Below, in pieces: positions 1 to 13,200 of a stretch of 64,000 nt of DNA (position 1 is its first letter; each line of letters begins with the position of its first letter). The notes below the pieces were generated by a model. It did no database searches. It saw only the letters and a program-made list of their open reading frames with translations, and had not been told where the DNA came from. The stretch spans positions 631,501-695,500 of the forward strand of contig NW_022145562.1 of NCBI RefSeq assembly GCF_000002235.5, given 5' to 3'. Both the position numbers and the translations under genes were made by a program. This DNA comes from Strongylocentrotus purpuratus (Eukaryota > Echinodermata > Echinoidea > Camarodonta > Strongylocentrotidae).

Positions 1-3000
1 TAATAACATATCTTTAAAAAAATTAATCGAAACCATAATCATAATCATATTAATGGTTAAAAAAGCAAAAAAAATATTATATTACATTTATTACGAAACT
101 AAAATGTGAAGCAGACAGAAGCAGTGTTAACTTAATGAATTGATGATAATAATATCAAAGCAAATATACTACAGACAGTGATGTAATAGTTTTGCATCAG
201 TGACAAAATAACAATTGTGATAGCTGATCTTTACAGGTAATGCATGACCTCAAAATTTCCATACTGGTGTACAGTAAGACACATAAATCTATTTCTCAAT
301 CTATTCATTTCTTTATATTTTTGTTAAATCAATCATCCTTTTCTTGAATGACACAATAATTAAGTACTTTTTTTGTCAACAATACGACATTAACTCAATG
401 TAAGGTACGCCTTGAACAGTTCTACAGATTCCATTTGGTTTTATAGTACTTATCACCTTAGTACAGTTTAAAAGTACTGGATATTGGAAAGGTTTTCCTG
501 AATGCCTCTTATATAATTGCATGTCAAGATCTATCTTTTAGAAGAATCTAAATTTCAACTCTTCAAAGCAGCATATGTTGAAGCCATAAGAAAAGGGTCT
601 ATGCCACAAAATAATACAGATGGACACTTACCGGTATCTTAATGAGAACTAAATAACAACAGTAAGTCTCACATGAATTTTGTAAAGAACATAGGCTACA
701 TGTGAAATTGTGATGTGCCTTTTGAGACTAATATTTTATGACAACAAAAATGAATAATTCCACTTTATAACTCTAAGCTGTACCATGTGAACAGTACTAA
801 GTTACTGTAGGACCATGAGGTATTTAGCAACTTAAGGCTAACATAATTTGAAAAGGAAGGAAAATAAAACAGAAATTGTGCACTACTATATAATAGGCCT
901 ACCTAACTAAAAATGAAATCATATAGTCTCTGTACACATGAATATCATCAAAAACTAAATGTTAACATTAATTTTGAATAGAACAACAAAAATGAGATAA
1001 TCCCACATATATTTTGAAGGAAAAAAAATATCAGTGGATCAGAAAAATCGACATGATTTTCAAATTTCCACAATGTGTATAGACCAAGAGAATAGAAAAA
1101 ATAACACCATTTCATCACAAAAAAGCCAAATCATAGGCAAATACATATACATCATTTTCTTGTTAACTTTTAAAATCAAAGTGCAATATCTATTTACAAG
1201 ATTAAATACCAAAAAAAAGGCTTTACATGTAATGTACATAACCTAGACTGAATTCTGAGCTAACTGATATACCAATCATTAAATATCACCTTCATAAAGT
1301 CATTCGTTCTCACTTTTCGGTGATGGTGGGAAAATTTAAAAAGGAAATATCTACCACAACCGCTTAAATTAGCATCAATCATTTTCAAAGAAATATATTT
1401 TTACAGAGTAATAGACAGTGATAAAATAAAGATCAGATAGTGCTATGTTTTAATTATAAACATATCATAAGTCATATCCTTGAATTGTGCTCCCAAATCA
1501 TATTTAATTTTGTCTTATACCAATCCTGCATCTATCTAGATTAAAATACAGTAGAAATACCAATACAATCTACATTTCTTGTAAAACAAATTGATGAGTT
1601 GATTTACCATATTGTACCATTTTTTACAAAGTCTTCCTTGTACAAAAAAAGTTGTCAACCATCCAACATTGCTTAACTTTGCTCTTTCTCAAATATGTAA
1701 GAAACAAAATGATCCATTGGTACAACTTAAAATAATACTTCAAGGCAATTAGCATTTATGTCTTGAACATCAAATAAACAATCAGTCAACTTGAGTCAAG
1801 TGATATATGTAATTTTCCCTAATAATCCACAATCAATTTGCCAATAGTATTTTGCGTAAACATAGCAGAGTATTATTGATAAGTACATGCTAAAGGTCTA
1901 CAGTATGACAATATGATCATCAAATACTGCAGAAATGAATGTTTGTACAGCATTTTAAAGGTTGGTTATTTGACTGAAGAGATCTTAATCAAACAAACAA
2001 CAATATAGGCGTGGTATACTGAAGTGTAGCCCAAACTTCCAAGTCAAACTCTACATGCTGATACACGCATTCATATGTATTATTCTCTACGATGCATTAA
2101 AAGAATACAAACAGCCTTCATTTTTTGACAATTTTTACATTTTCCATAGCATTTGAACTTAACAAAAAGTAATCATTTGAAAACCCTTCCTTTTTCTCCA
2201 CAAATATAATCGTCCCTGTATACATTTCCCAAACAGCTTTACATGTATGTGATACATGTACAATGTAGATGTTTTTCTTACTCTGTAATATATATACATA
2301 TATATATATATAGTTTATGTTTATTACACCTCATGATGGCTAGTGCATGTAGATACAGTACAAGCTCTGTGTATATGACTGGTTTAAGTAGGGATGCTTT
2401 ATAGACAAATAGGCTTGTATCAAAGAAATATGGAATACATGACAAACACAAAATAAAGCATGAGAAAATGTAATGATCTGATTTTCATCAATTTCAATGA
2501 ATAATACAATATATGCATAATACAGAGATCAAGGCAGCCGCCTTATCAAAATGCATGGAGAATGATGTACACCTGCATAACATTATATAATGAAATATAT
2601 CATTGACAAATGATGACCACTTTAAGTTGAAATTTATAACTCTGGAGAGAAACTCTGGAGAGAAACTGGTTATTTTCATTCAATATGTTTACACGTCAGA
2701 AGTAATTCAAGAATTACAGATTGGCTTCCCCTCTCGATTTGGCACTGTTATTTCTCTGATTATCAAAACGCGGGTACATGAAAGTGGTTCCCAATGAAAA
2801 AGCACTCGCGGTAAAAACAAAATCCCTTTGATGACGACTCATTTACATTTTAAATGACTAGTTCAATCAAAATAACAGAATACACAAAAATGTACAAGTA
2901 CATCACTGTCTTTGGTTTTGCATCTAAATATTATAGCTCTTGTGGCAGGTATTGTGTTCGAAGTCTGAGAATTGCATACAGGTTTATAGCATAGTGACAA

Positions 3001-4221
3001 TTTTAAGTCAAATTATGGAACAAGGCCACAATATTTATCTCAATTCATCTACATGTATGTCTAAAAATCTATTAAGGGTTTGAAAGGCAATTGTTTAAGT
3101 CATTTCCAGTTTTCAAATATCTTAAATTGTTATCATGTGTACTGTTATCATAATACATGAAGCTAACTATCATATATGATGGATGGATGAAGTTGAAATA
3201 TAAAGGTTACAAGTTAGATTAGGATAAAAGCAAATAATATAATGAAATGTTTACATCTTAGAAGCTATCCTATTCGAAAGGTATACTGCCATGAAAAACA
3301 GAATACCAAAAACTGTTGTAATTTTCTGTTAAGTGTTTGGTTAGAATAGTATCTTAAATCTTGGTGCCTACAAATAATCTAATTGATTTTTCTCCCCTAT
3401 CCTATACTAAATCAAAACATATATACTTGATAAGTTGATATTATATATCATGTACATTATCATGTCAAAATTGCAATTCAATGTTTCGATTGGTAAACGG
3501 TAGGTGTTATATTCAATCTATTAATCCATATCCCAAAGTTCCCACGCAAATACATTCAAGTCATATACCACAATTTCAAGACATAATTTACAACGGAACA
3601 TAAATGCATATTTCATATTATACATGCACATGTTTTTCAAATTTCAGAACCATTGATTTTAGTCAAAAGAAGTCTATTTTTCGTTGACATGCTGCCATCA
3701 AGCACAGTAGCGGACCTGTCCATTTGAACCATTTGGAGATGGCTATTTTTCACTGAAACTGAATTTCCAAATGAGTTTAATCCTGAGTTTTGGGCTTAGT
3801 TTAGTTTTACAAGATGACTAATCATGACATTAAGAATATACACATTTCAACTGAATCAAATAACAAAAAAAGGCTACTATTTTGAATACCTGTAAAGTTG
3901 CCTTAAACTAAATAATCGTACCAGTAGGTAATTTATTTAAAGGCCTAGGGGAATCAGTGACAATAATGATATTAGATTGCTGTGGATCGTAGCATTTTAT
4001 CCACTACATGCTCATGGTGCTCCAATCTATATGAAATAGCCACTCACAATGGCAAATTACTACAACATAATGTAGAAAGGCATATATTTTACAGTGTTGG
4101 TTCATGACTATAGCAATCTCATTCATGTCTACTTGGTGGATTTCATCTTTGTAATCATTCTCTCTTCCCCTCTCTTCCGTTTGTTGTTTTCGCCAATTTT
4201 TGTTGCAGCCACTTGACAATG
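1..4221. other. 3' flank (possible long 3' UTR) of the CLIC gene
   Basis: No protein-coding exon is supported here. The short ORFs are not flanked by convincing splice sites and resemble no known protein. The DNA is AT-rich with scattered TACATGTA motifs and a short TA run near 2289-2312. Because the CLIC gene runs on the minus strand and stops at 4222, its 3' UTR must begin here. A minus-strand AATAAA (TTTATT on plus) lies at 3932-3937, about 285 nt past the stop, and is one candidate poly(A) signal. Others further on cannot be excluded. Confidence 0.5.
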
Positions 4222-7200
4222 TTATGATTTCATGACCACAAAGCGGTAGGTGTTGAAGACTTCCTTTTCGTCGTACTTGATGATGTGGTAGACCGGTGTT
4301 TCCTTCCAGGCATCTAGATACCTCTGAACAGCATCAAAACCGTCCATTACTCCTTCAAACTAAAAACAAATACAAACACACAAAAAAAAAGGTATGAGAG
4401 AGAGTCAGACCATCAAATCCACACAAAATTTGGGCCAAAATTGAAAAATCAAATTTTATCAACCTACTTATAGCTGAGAAGCCAAATATGTAGCACTTTA
4501 TACATACACTGTATCTAATACATCTGGATGTAGAGTAGCAAATGTAGAATAATGTCTGATCAAATAACATCAATGCTAGACGAGGTTTAGAGGCTTCAAG
4601 CCCTTTAAACCTCTTGATTGAAAGTCAAGTGAATGAACTACTGTAAAGCCACAAAATTTGAAACTTATACAATAGCCATTTTTCTTTATGTCACTTGTGG
4701 AACTGTGGTTTAATTGTTGTACAGGGCATAAAGTTTCATGAAATCCTGGAGTCTTCTGGTCAAGCAAAATTAGCATTTCATGCATGTAAAAGTTTCTGGT
4801 TTATAGTACAGTCAAACCTGCTTTAGTGACCACCTGTATAGAAAGACCACATTCTTTTGTTTTCCTTGATAATGGTTTATCATCGAAACATATACTAAAG
4901 AAACCTGTCTACAAAGACAGTGTCTACAAAGACCACTTTTTGTGTTTTCCTTGGCCGGTCGCTATAGACAGGTTCGACTGTACACTGTACACTATGACAC
5001 TGCTACCTCCATTACCTTGAAAAATTTGCATGCGACTTCCACGCGATGCAGCTTTGGCAGGAGATCGCAGTCTGCTAGCGTGAAGTTATCACCTTCCAGG
5101 CAACGTCCAGGAGACAGTTCATCATCTTCAGAAGTATCCTTCAAGAAATCATCAAGCTTTTTGAGCTCTCCCCTTAATCTGTTGATTAGGACTTCCTTCT
5201 TGGATTTGTCCTGGTTCTTCATCAATCTGAAGGCAAAATATATATATATTTAAATAGTTTTAGAAATCATTTTCTATAATGCATAGAATTATCAAAAAGA
5301 TATCCATGTAATAACATTTCAATAGAGGATTGAGGATTGCAAGGTTTCTGCAAGACAAATGATTTCAATGATTCAATCTATTAAAGAAATTCAGAATATT
5401 CTCATCTGGCTGGCAAACTTCCATTCATTTATAAATAGGAAGCTACATGTACACAATCTTCTTTACAAGTAAAAAGGAAGTAGATAGCAAATTTCATTTC
5501 ATCCTGTGATCTGAAAACTTGTTGATGCAAAGAGAATTTGAGGCTTAAGGAGAACTGTGGTTCTGAAACAATTAACGAACACTTTGTGTGTACCTGTAAT
5601 CAGATAACCAAATAACGGTAGTGAACTTTCAACCTGGTCTCGCTGATACAATCCGAGATGACCAAAAGGATTCTAGGACACCTACCCCTTGGACATCCAT
5701 CCCCTGGATAACCACCCCCAGTCAACTATCCCCAAACAACTACCCCGTACGACAACCATCCTCTAGGATAATTAACCCCGGACAACTATCCTAGGGGGTA
5801 GTTTTCTTGGGGAAGTTGACTGGGGGTGGTTATGTGGGGGGGGGGGGGGGGGGTGTTAAGGTCCTTGGGGTAGGTGTCCGGATACGGACCAAAAGATACC
5901 TAGCAGAAAGAAGACAGAATGACCACCCCTGATACTCACGCTGAGAATTTACTGAAGATGTTTGAGCCGACCTTCTTAGCGGCTGGGTTGGCATTCTCCA
6001 GCTTGGGCTGGAATACAGACTCTAGGTAATGCTCTGCCTTGATGATATCATCGATCACCTTGCCAAGAGCGTTGTCTGTCTGAACATTCGGATCCACTAG
6101 AACAGGAGGTGGTGTGTTTCCTAAGTACAGAAGAGATGGGTACTGTTAGGGTGTGTTCACACTTACAATTTGAATTGGTTACAAAATCATGACTAAGTTT
6201 TCACTACACTTATAAACTCTTGATGACCTTGCCAAGAGAGTCGTTTGTCTGAACGTTTGGGTCCACTAGAGCAGGGGGCGGTGTGTTTCGTAAGTACAGA
6301 GGAGATGGGTACCGTAAGGGTGTGTTCGCACTTACAATATCCATTGGTATTATAAAATCATGAGTACGTTTTACTACACGTATAAACTCTCATAAAGTTG
6401 CAAGGAAATATTGATTTAGAGTGAACTGGGAAGGAAAGAAGAAAATGTATTTCCTTTCATCACTTGGCAAGATGACATGGCATATACATGTAGGGAAGAA
6501 ATAGTCAAACCAAATTATGTACATGTACATGTATACAGTGCAAAGATTAATCAAAATCTGTAATCGTAATTCTTTCATCAAAATAACAAAGATGAGATAC
6601 ATATTCAAGAGTAAATGAAGGTCACTAGTGAAATTAGTTTGAGTTTGAAAGTGGAAAAGTAGGAAACTTTACAGGAAAAGTGTGCAAGGTGCATGTACAG
6701 TTGGACCACAAAAGAGCTACATGTACGTGTGAAGATGCACTGTGATGTGTTCATTTAGAGGAGTATAAAAACATGTTTTGGATTCAAGCCAAATCAAATA
6801 TAAAAGAATGTGACTGCTAAAGATAGAATGTATCAGTATGAAATCACCCATGCTCGCCTATAATTTTGTGACACTTTACAGGTACAATCTTATTATGAAA
6901 CATAAAATGTACATGTGAGTTCACAAACTTCAACCATCATGCAGAAAAGGAACATTTATATGCTGAATACTCTCATGTGCCTGTACATGTATTTACAGTA
7001 TACTTTTATCAACATTTCTTGTATTCAATGGTCTGTTAAGATTGGAAATGTGAAACATGAACTTTTTGACTAAAATGACTTTTGTTATCATTCTAGCAGT
7101 GCCTGACAAACATTTTCTTTTCTTTGAATCAAACCAGGCATGAAAATAACTATTCTTAATTTTAAGAACCTGTGTGGTTTAATAGATGAAAGAATCTTTT

Positions 7201-10200
7201 TAGTACCGGTAGTTCAATTGCTTGCTAGTTGCTAATGAGGATTAATACCTTAATACCTGGTTATGAAATCACTGCTCTAACTTTGAGCCATTATATTTAA
7301 TGTTTCACAATCCCAGGGACCTTATCATGATTATTTGGCCATGGCGGGTCTGTTAAACTCATATGACCTTTGTTTCTCAGATAGATGCTTTCTACATGTA
7401 CATGTACACTGTACATGTACGTTTCCAATTCAGAGAATATAAACACACAAATGGCTGTGCACACACATATTTTGTAATGTACAGTACATACATTTAAATA
7501 ACAACTCAAATCTTTTCCCAGATCCAAGGAACAGTTAAATACTAACGGACGATACTCAGTACCAAAATGAAGGGAAAATTATTCTCCTGATCTGCTGAAA
7601 AAATATGAAAAGTACATGTAGGCCAACATGTACTTTTTATGTACAGGCCCCCACTTCATTCTCATGTACAATGTAGATGTACATGTACATGTACCGGTAT
7701 CTTGGTTACTCAATTTAAAGAAATAAGGTAAAGTGTATATTGCAAGAGCTCTACAATTTGTTTGTTTTAATTCAAAATAGGTTTACAGTATGTTGTTTAA
7801 ATATTAAACTCACCTAAGATTTTCTTGTATTCTGCTGGTAAGATTTCCTTATTTACTGTGCAGACTTGATATTTGATTTTCTTCAAGACAATGATCATAA
7901 ACAGCCGCTGGCACAACGGACAATCTGCTATCTTGGAAGTTACTCCAGCCTGTTTCAATGACAAAAAGATAAATCAAAGTTAAAAGTACAAGTACATGTA
8001 CATGTATGCAGTATTCATCACTTTGATGGGATTGGTGTTATAATATTATTGGTGATGATTAGCTTTTCTGGAAAATCAAGAAAATTCCTCAACATTTCAA
8101 GGAAAAGTATGAATGTGTGGTATTCATAGCAGGGGATAATTGAAATGAAATAAAAGTTATATTTGTACAGAGAACAGGGGCCATGCAAGTTCTGTATCTT
8201 ACTATCAAAGTCGAACTTATTTCATGCATGGCAAAACATTGACAGAAAGTTTGATTGAACAGTACTTTTTTATATTTTGCTTTTCAAAAGTTAAGGTGTT
8301 AAATCTTTTGAGGCTGGGGTCCAAGTGAGCCCTCCATCCACCCTCCTCCATAAAGCTGGATATGAAATGACATTAATAAACTTGTCTACAAACGAGCAGT
8401 GAGTGCAAAGAAATCTACAAAACCTGTGCATATCTTCTGGCATAGAGGAAATGGTTGTTGTTTGAATTCATCTAAAACCTAAATGTACTATACAGATTGT
8501 ATCAAAATTAGGAATTAAAATGTAGTCTAAAAAATAATTTGACAGAAACTAAATCAATCGTAATGACTGATGTTTGCAGGCAAAGATTAATACCTGACAT
8601 ATTTACAATGTATTTGACAATGGAAAATAAATACATGTACATGTAGACGTATTGTATGTACAGTATGTGTCTAATTTATTTGATCTTGGTTTCAGTTGCC
8701 ATATTGCTGGGCTGGCTCCCTATATTACTTTTATCTTTCATAGGGCCTGGTCGGAATCACAAATATGTATGGCACACGCCCAATTGATTATGTCTTTTAA
8801 AAAAGTTTGTTCAGAATAAGAACTGATGAGAAGGGGGCATTTCTGCCAGTTTACATTGTAGTTTGCTCCTGTGTGGGTGAAAGAACCACCTACTGTAGGA
8901 AACTAGGAAACACTGGTAGGCACATAAAGCCTACAACTAGTGAATGTCTCTTCTTGTATTGCATTATGAACATGTAATGCACAAATATACGAATACCGCA
9001 TGTTTATCATAATACATGTAGTACATGTACCAAAATATGTAGATACAAATTAGTGACAAGAAGGCAGAAAATTCAGGATTAAATTGACTGAAATAGAATG
9101 TTTCTATAAAATGAAGAATAGTAGTATCAAAGGTGGGTCCAAAGTCCTCCTCTTCTATTCATCAGAAACATTATTTGAATTGAATGGATTCTACTCCCTC
9201 CAGCTCAATCTGCCCACTGATCGCATGCAGCTATCATTCATAATAATATAATACATCAGAATTTAGACTGTGAATGCAACCTTTTACATTGCAGAGGGAG
9301 GGCTTTGTACATTCATTGTACGTCACAGCCCACCTGTAGTGGGTTGGGCTGAATCAGAGAGAGAGAGAGAGAGGGAGAGACAGAGTCAGAGAGAGTCAGA
9401 AAAAGAAGTTCATCACTGTGGAATGCAGAGTACAGTACCACGCAGTTCCGTTTCATTAACTTTTATCCATAAATGGGTATACAGAACAGAAGTCGCTGCC
9501 CACTCATAACACACAAGTTTTGAACTTTTTCAAGGACTGTTACGGAGTACATGTGTACATTGTACATTTGTACATGTACATGTACATGTAGGACATTGAC
9601 ATGATACAAGTTATTTTCCTGCAATATATCTTAACATTTATGTAATAAATCAGGCAATAAGCCAGTTCGTAAATACAGTTGTAGCTTCGGAACGCATGAC
9701 CCCAAAATATCCACAGATCTTTTACAAGATGGATACATACACACTGTACATGTACATCCCACTTGTGCATTTTGGAATAATCACTGCCAAAGTGATGGAG
9801 GTGCTTCATGAATACCTTTTGTTTGCCTCATGAGAAGAATACTTCCACCTGTGTATCAGATAAGTGTACTTGACATTTAACCAGCCCACCTTTCATTCTT
9901 TGGTAAAGATTACAAAAAACAAAAAAAATATCAAATTTACAAGGGGTATGAAATTTAGTCACTCATGTACAAGTACAAGTACAAGTAGAGGCCTACAGAG
10001 TACAGAATGAAGACGTGTTCAAGATTATAAAGGCCTTGGTTGTTCTGCATACCTGACCCCTTTATAGAACCTTCTGTTCTTTGAAGATAGGACAAACTTT
10101 CAATGTGTACAATAAGGATGCCACTTAAAAGATGAATGGAGCTTTGGGGGTGTGCCGTCAAACTTCACTGGTTCTTTTGTATTTCTGTGCATACTCATTC

Positions 10201-13200
10201 TTAGTTGGCAGAATAGTCTTAAACATGCAGACCTTTCTTGTGTATCAATAGAAAAAAACTTTAAATTGTCCTTACATTGTACATCTGTATAATTACATTG
10301 TATGCTATCAATGAGAAACAAATTGTGTACATCATTACAAATACAAAAATGAAGTTCTGTTTTCTTTTAACCTACAGTACATTTGGAATAAATCAAAGCA
10401 TCATTGTTCCAGGTCCATTTCAAGGAAAGTTGTATCACATTCCCTATACATGTACAGTGTACATGTGTACAACGTATGTCCTTTCACATGTGCATGTACA
10501 GTACGTGCACTTTAAATGTATACTATTGTACATTGATTATCTAAAGGTGATATTCAGAAAAAGAAATATCTGGTCATTCTGGTGAAATGACAACTGCACA
10601 TTGCCTATAATTTCCTTGAATTTTACAAAGATGTTAAAGTGTAAGCCAACAAAATGTACTTGTATAGTACATGTTTGTAGTATTATCATCAAGAAATGCT
10701 GAATGCGCACTCATTACACTGAAATAAAATGTATCAATAATTGGTTTTCAATAACAATAACAAAAAAACTAAAACTGTTAAACCGTTAAAAACTTGCATT
10801 GTTGAGAACATGCGATGAACATACAGTGTGAACATGAAGGCCTACATGTACAGGGCCTACATGTACTTGTAGGCTTACGATTTGTGAAATAGAAAAAAAA
10901 ATTCTATTATTTGGCCAGCTGGTTCACAAACGTACATGTACAGTGTATTTGACTAAGGGCGTGTTTATGCTTCACTTTTGAAGGCAGAATGAGTGATTTG
11001 TAACGCTCATCGTAAACGCTCATCGTAATCGCAGTTCCACGGTGTACTGTTCATGCTCACTTCTCAGGCTCCTCCAGGCAATTCTCCCTGTGTGGCCTTA
11101 ATTGGTCTTCCAGCTGGATTCGCAACCTTGAAATGCGCATGCTATGTAGACCATGGTCCATGCGTAGACCCACTTGAGAGGTCAGTGCGTTGACCCCATT
11201 TAAACACGTTTACAAATTGTAAACGCATCTTTTTGTGAGTTTACGATCAGCGTTTTTTTCCGGTGATTCTACAAAAGTGAGCATGGACGCAACCGTGTTT
11301 TAAACTAAACGCGTAACAGATGCCTGATTCTGGCCAGAAAAAGTGAAGCATAAACACGCCCTAAATGTACATGTGATCAACATTGGCAGTGTCCTCATTA
11401 TTTATGGAGGGTGCATCACTGTAAACAAACTACATCTGGTTCACTCCCTAGTCCTACCATGTGAACATTGCTAGCTACCACCACTGTCCATTTTGGCCAG
11501 GGAGTGTCGTGGTCGAGTGGTTTAAGGCGCTTGACTTGGAGATGCGAAGGTCGAGGGTTCGAATCCCGACACGGCACTAATATCCTTTGGCAAGATATTA
11601 ACCTGCACTTGCTACTCTCCACCCAGGTGTTAAATGGGTACCCGGTAGGATGCGACCGTCATTGTTGGTCAAACAGTTTTTGAGCGTCATGTAACGCCTG
11701 GCTGGAATGCTCCCCAGGGAGTGGAGATTGTGCACACATTGTGTGCGGGTAAGCACTGAATCCAATGACCGGGGTAATAATATATTTGTAAAGCGCTTAG
11801 AGACATTTGTATTTAGCGCTATATAAATTAAATTTATTATTATTATTATTATTTTCACCCAGTCAAGTAATGGAAGGAGACATTTGTTATGTCTCTGATT
11901 AAAGGGTGAGCTTGGCGAATCAATGCCAGTCTAGACATGTGTTGCACAGAACTGAAATTACACACTTCTCCATCACTGTGTACAAACATGGCTACTGTGC
12001 ATGCGTTGTGAGTGCATGGCCCATATATTTTTAACAACAGTCTAAATTCTGGAATACAGCATCACATTTTTAGTTGTTAAGAACTTCAGATAGGTAACAA
12101 TACATGTACAGTATGCCATAGAATAGTAATAAATTCATATTAGATGTAGGCCTACTTTGAAAATTATGATATTGCTAAACATTTGTACAGATACAGTACA
12201 TGTACAGTATGTACAGTGTATACATGTACGTGTAGGGCTACATGTACAGTACGCCTGTCTTGTACATGTACCAGTATCGACCAAATAATGTAAAGTGAAA
12301 TAATTACGAATGTGTTTCTTTCATTGTGTACATGTACAAATACAGTGTTCATGTGTTAAGCCACAAACCTGTACAGTATAATTAATATTAGCTGTAATTG
12401 TCAATGAATTCTTACACTCATTGGCCACATGATTTAATCACGATAACGGTTGACTCGTTTATCTGCGCAACTTCAATCAATACTTTGGCATTCCCAGACA
12501 AACGATTGTTAGTTTGTTTTAAAAGCCCTTGAACATTATTGGTGTGAGCCCTCAAAAATCAATTGGTCAGATTTCATCGGTTTCACTAGATAAAAAGCAA
12601 AGCATGAACATTTTATTTACATGATAAATCATGTACGATGGTTTCCATCATTTTATTGGCCTATTGTGCCTATTGTTTTACATGTACATGTACACTGTAA
12701 TTCCAAGATTGCACAAAATTTATTTTGATAATTTGCCTATCTATAAACAGGGAGATGATCCCACTACAGTGCAGTTGTATGTCAATCCTTACTGCATATC
12801 GTTATACTGGTAAATGGATTTCTAAAAGTTGTCTTCATTTATAAAACGAAGAATAAGATAGTGAAAATATAGGGTAATGTTTGCTTGTTTAATAATAACA
12901 TGAAAGTATATATCATAACAAACTAAAGTTTACAAGTCCTACATGTATGAGCTAAAGCAGGGGTTATTTGGAATACAGTGTACTGTACAGTACATGTACA
13001 TGTACATGTACATAATGTACAGTAGCATTAATACAGTTTATACTTCAAACAATCTTTCAAATACTGATTTGAAATTTATTGTTAATTAGTTTTCGAAAAA
13101 TCTCTGTGTAGCCAGTATCAGGAATTAATCCACAACACCATTATAACATGGAGAAATCAATACAGCTGCAATACCACAACATTCGTTGTTATTCCCAGCA

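Noticed and set aside
1034..1246. 70-aa frame
   Set aside because: AT-rich, low-complexity composition, no supporting signals; it lies in the CLIC 3' flank.
11504..11578. Functional tRNA-Ser or tRNA-Leu gene
   Set aside because: The anticodon arm is irregular, and the sequence continues into a SINE body and tail that recur elsewhere.
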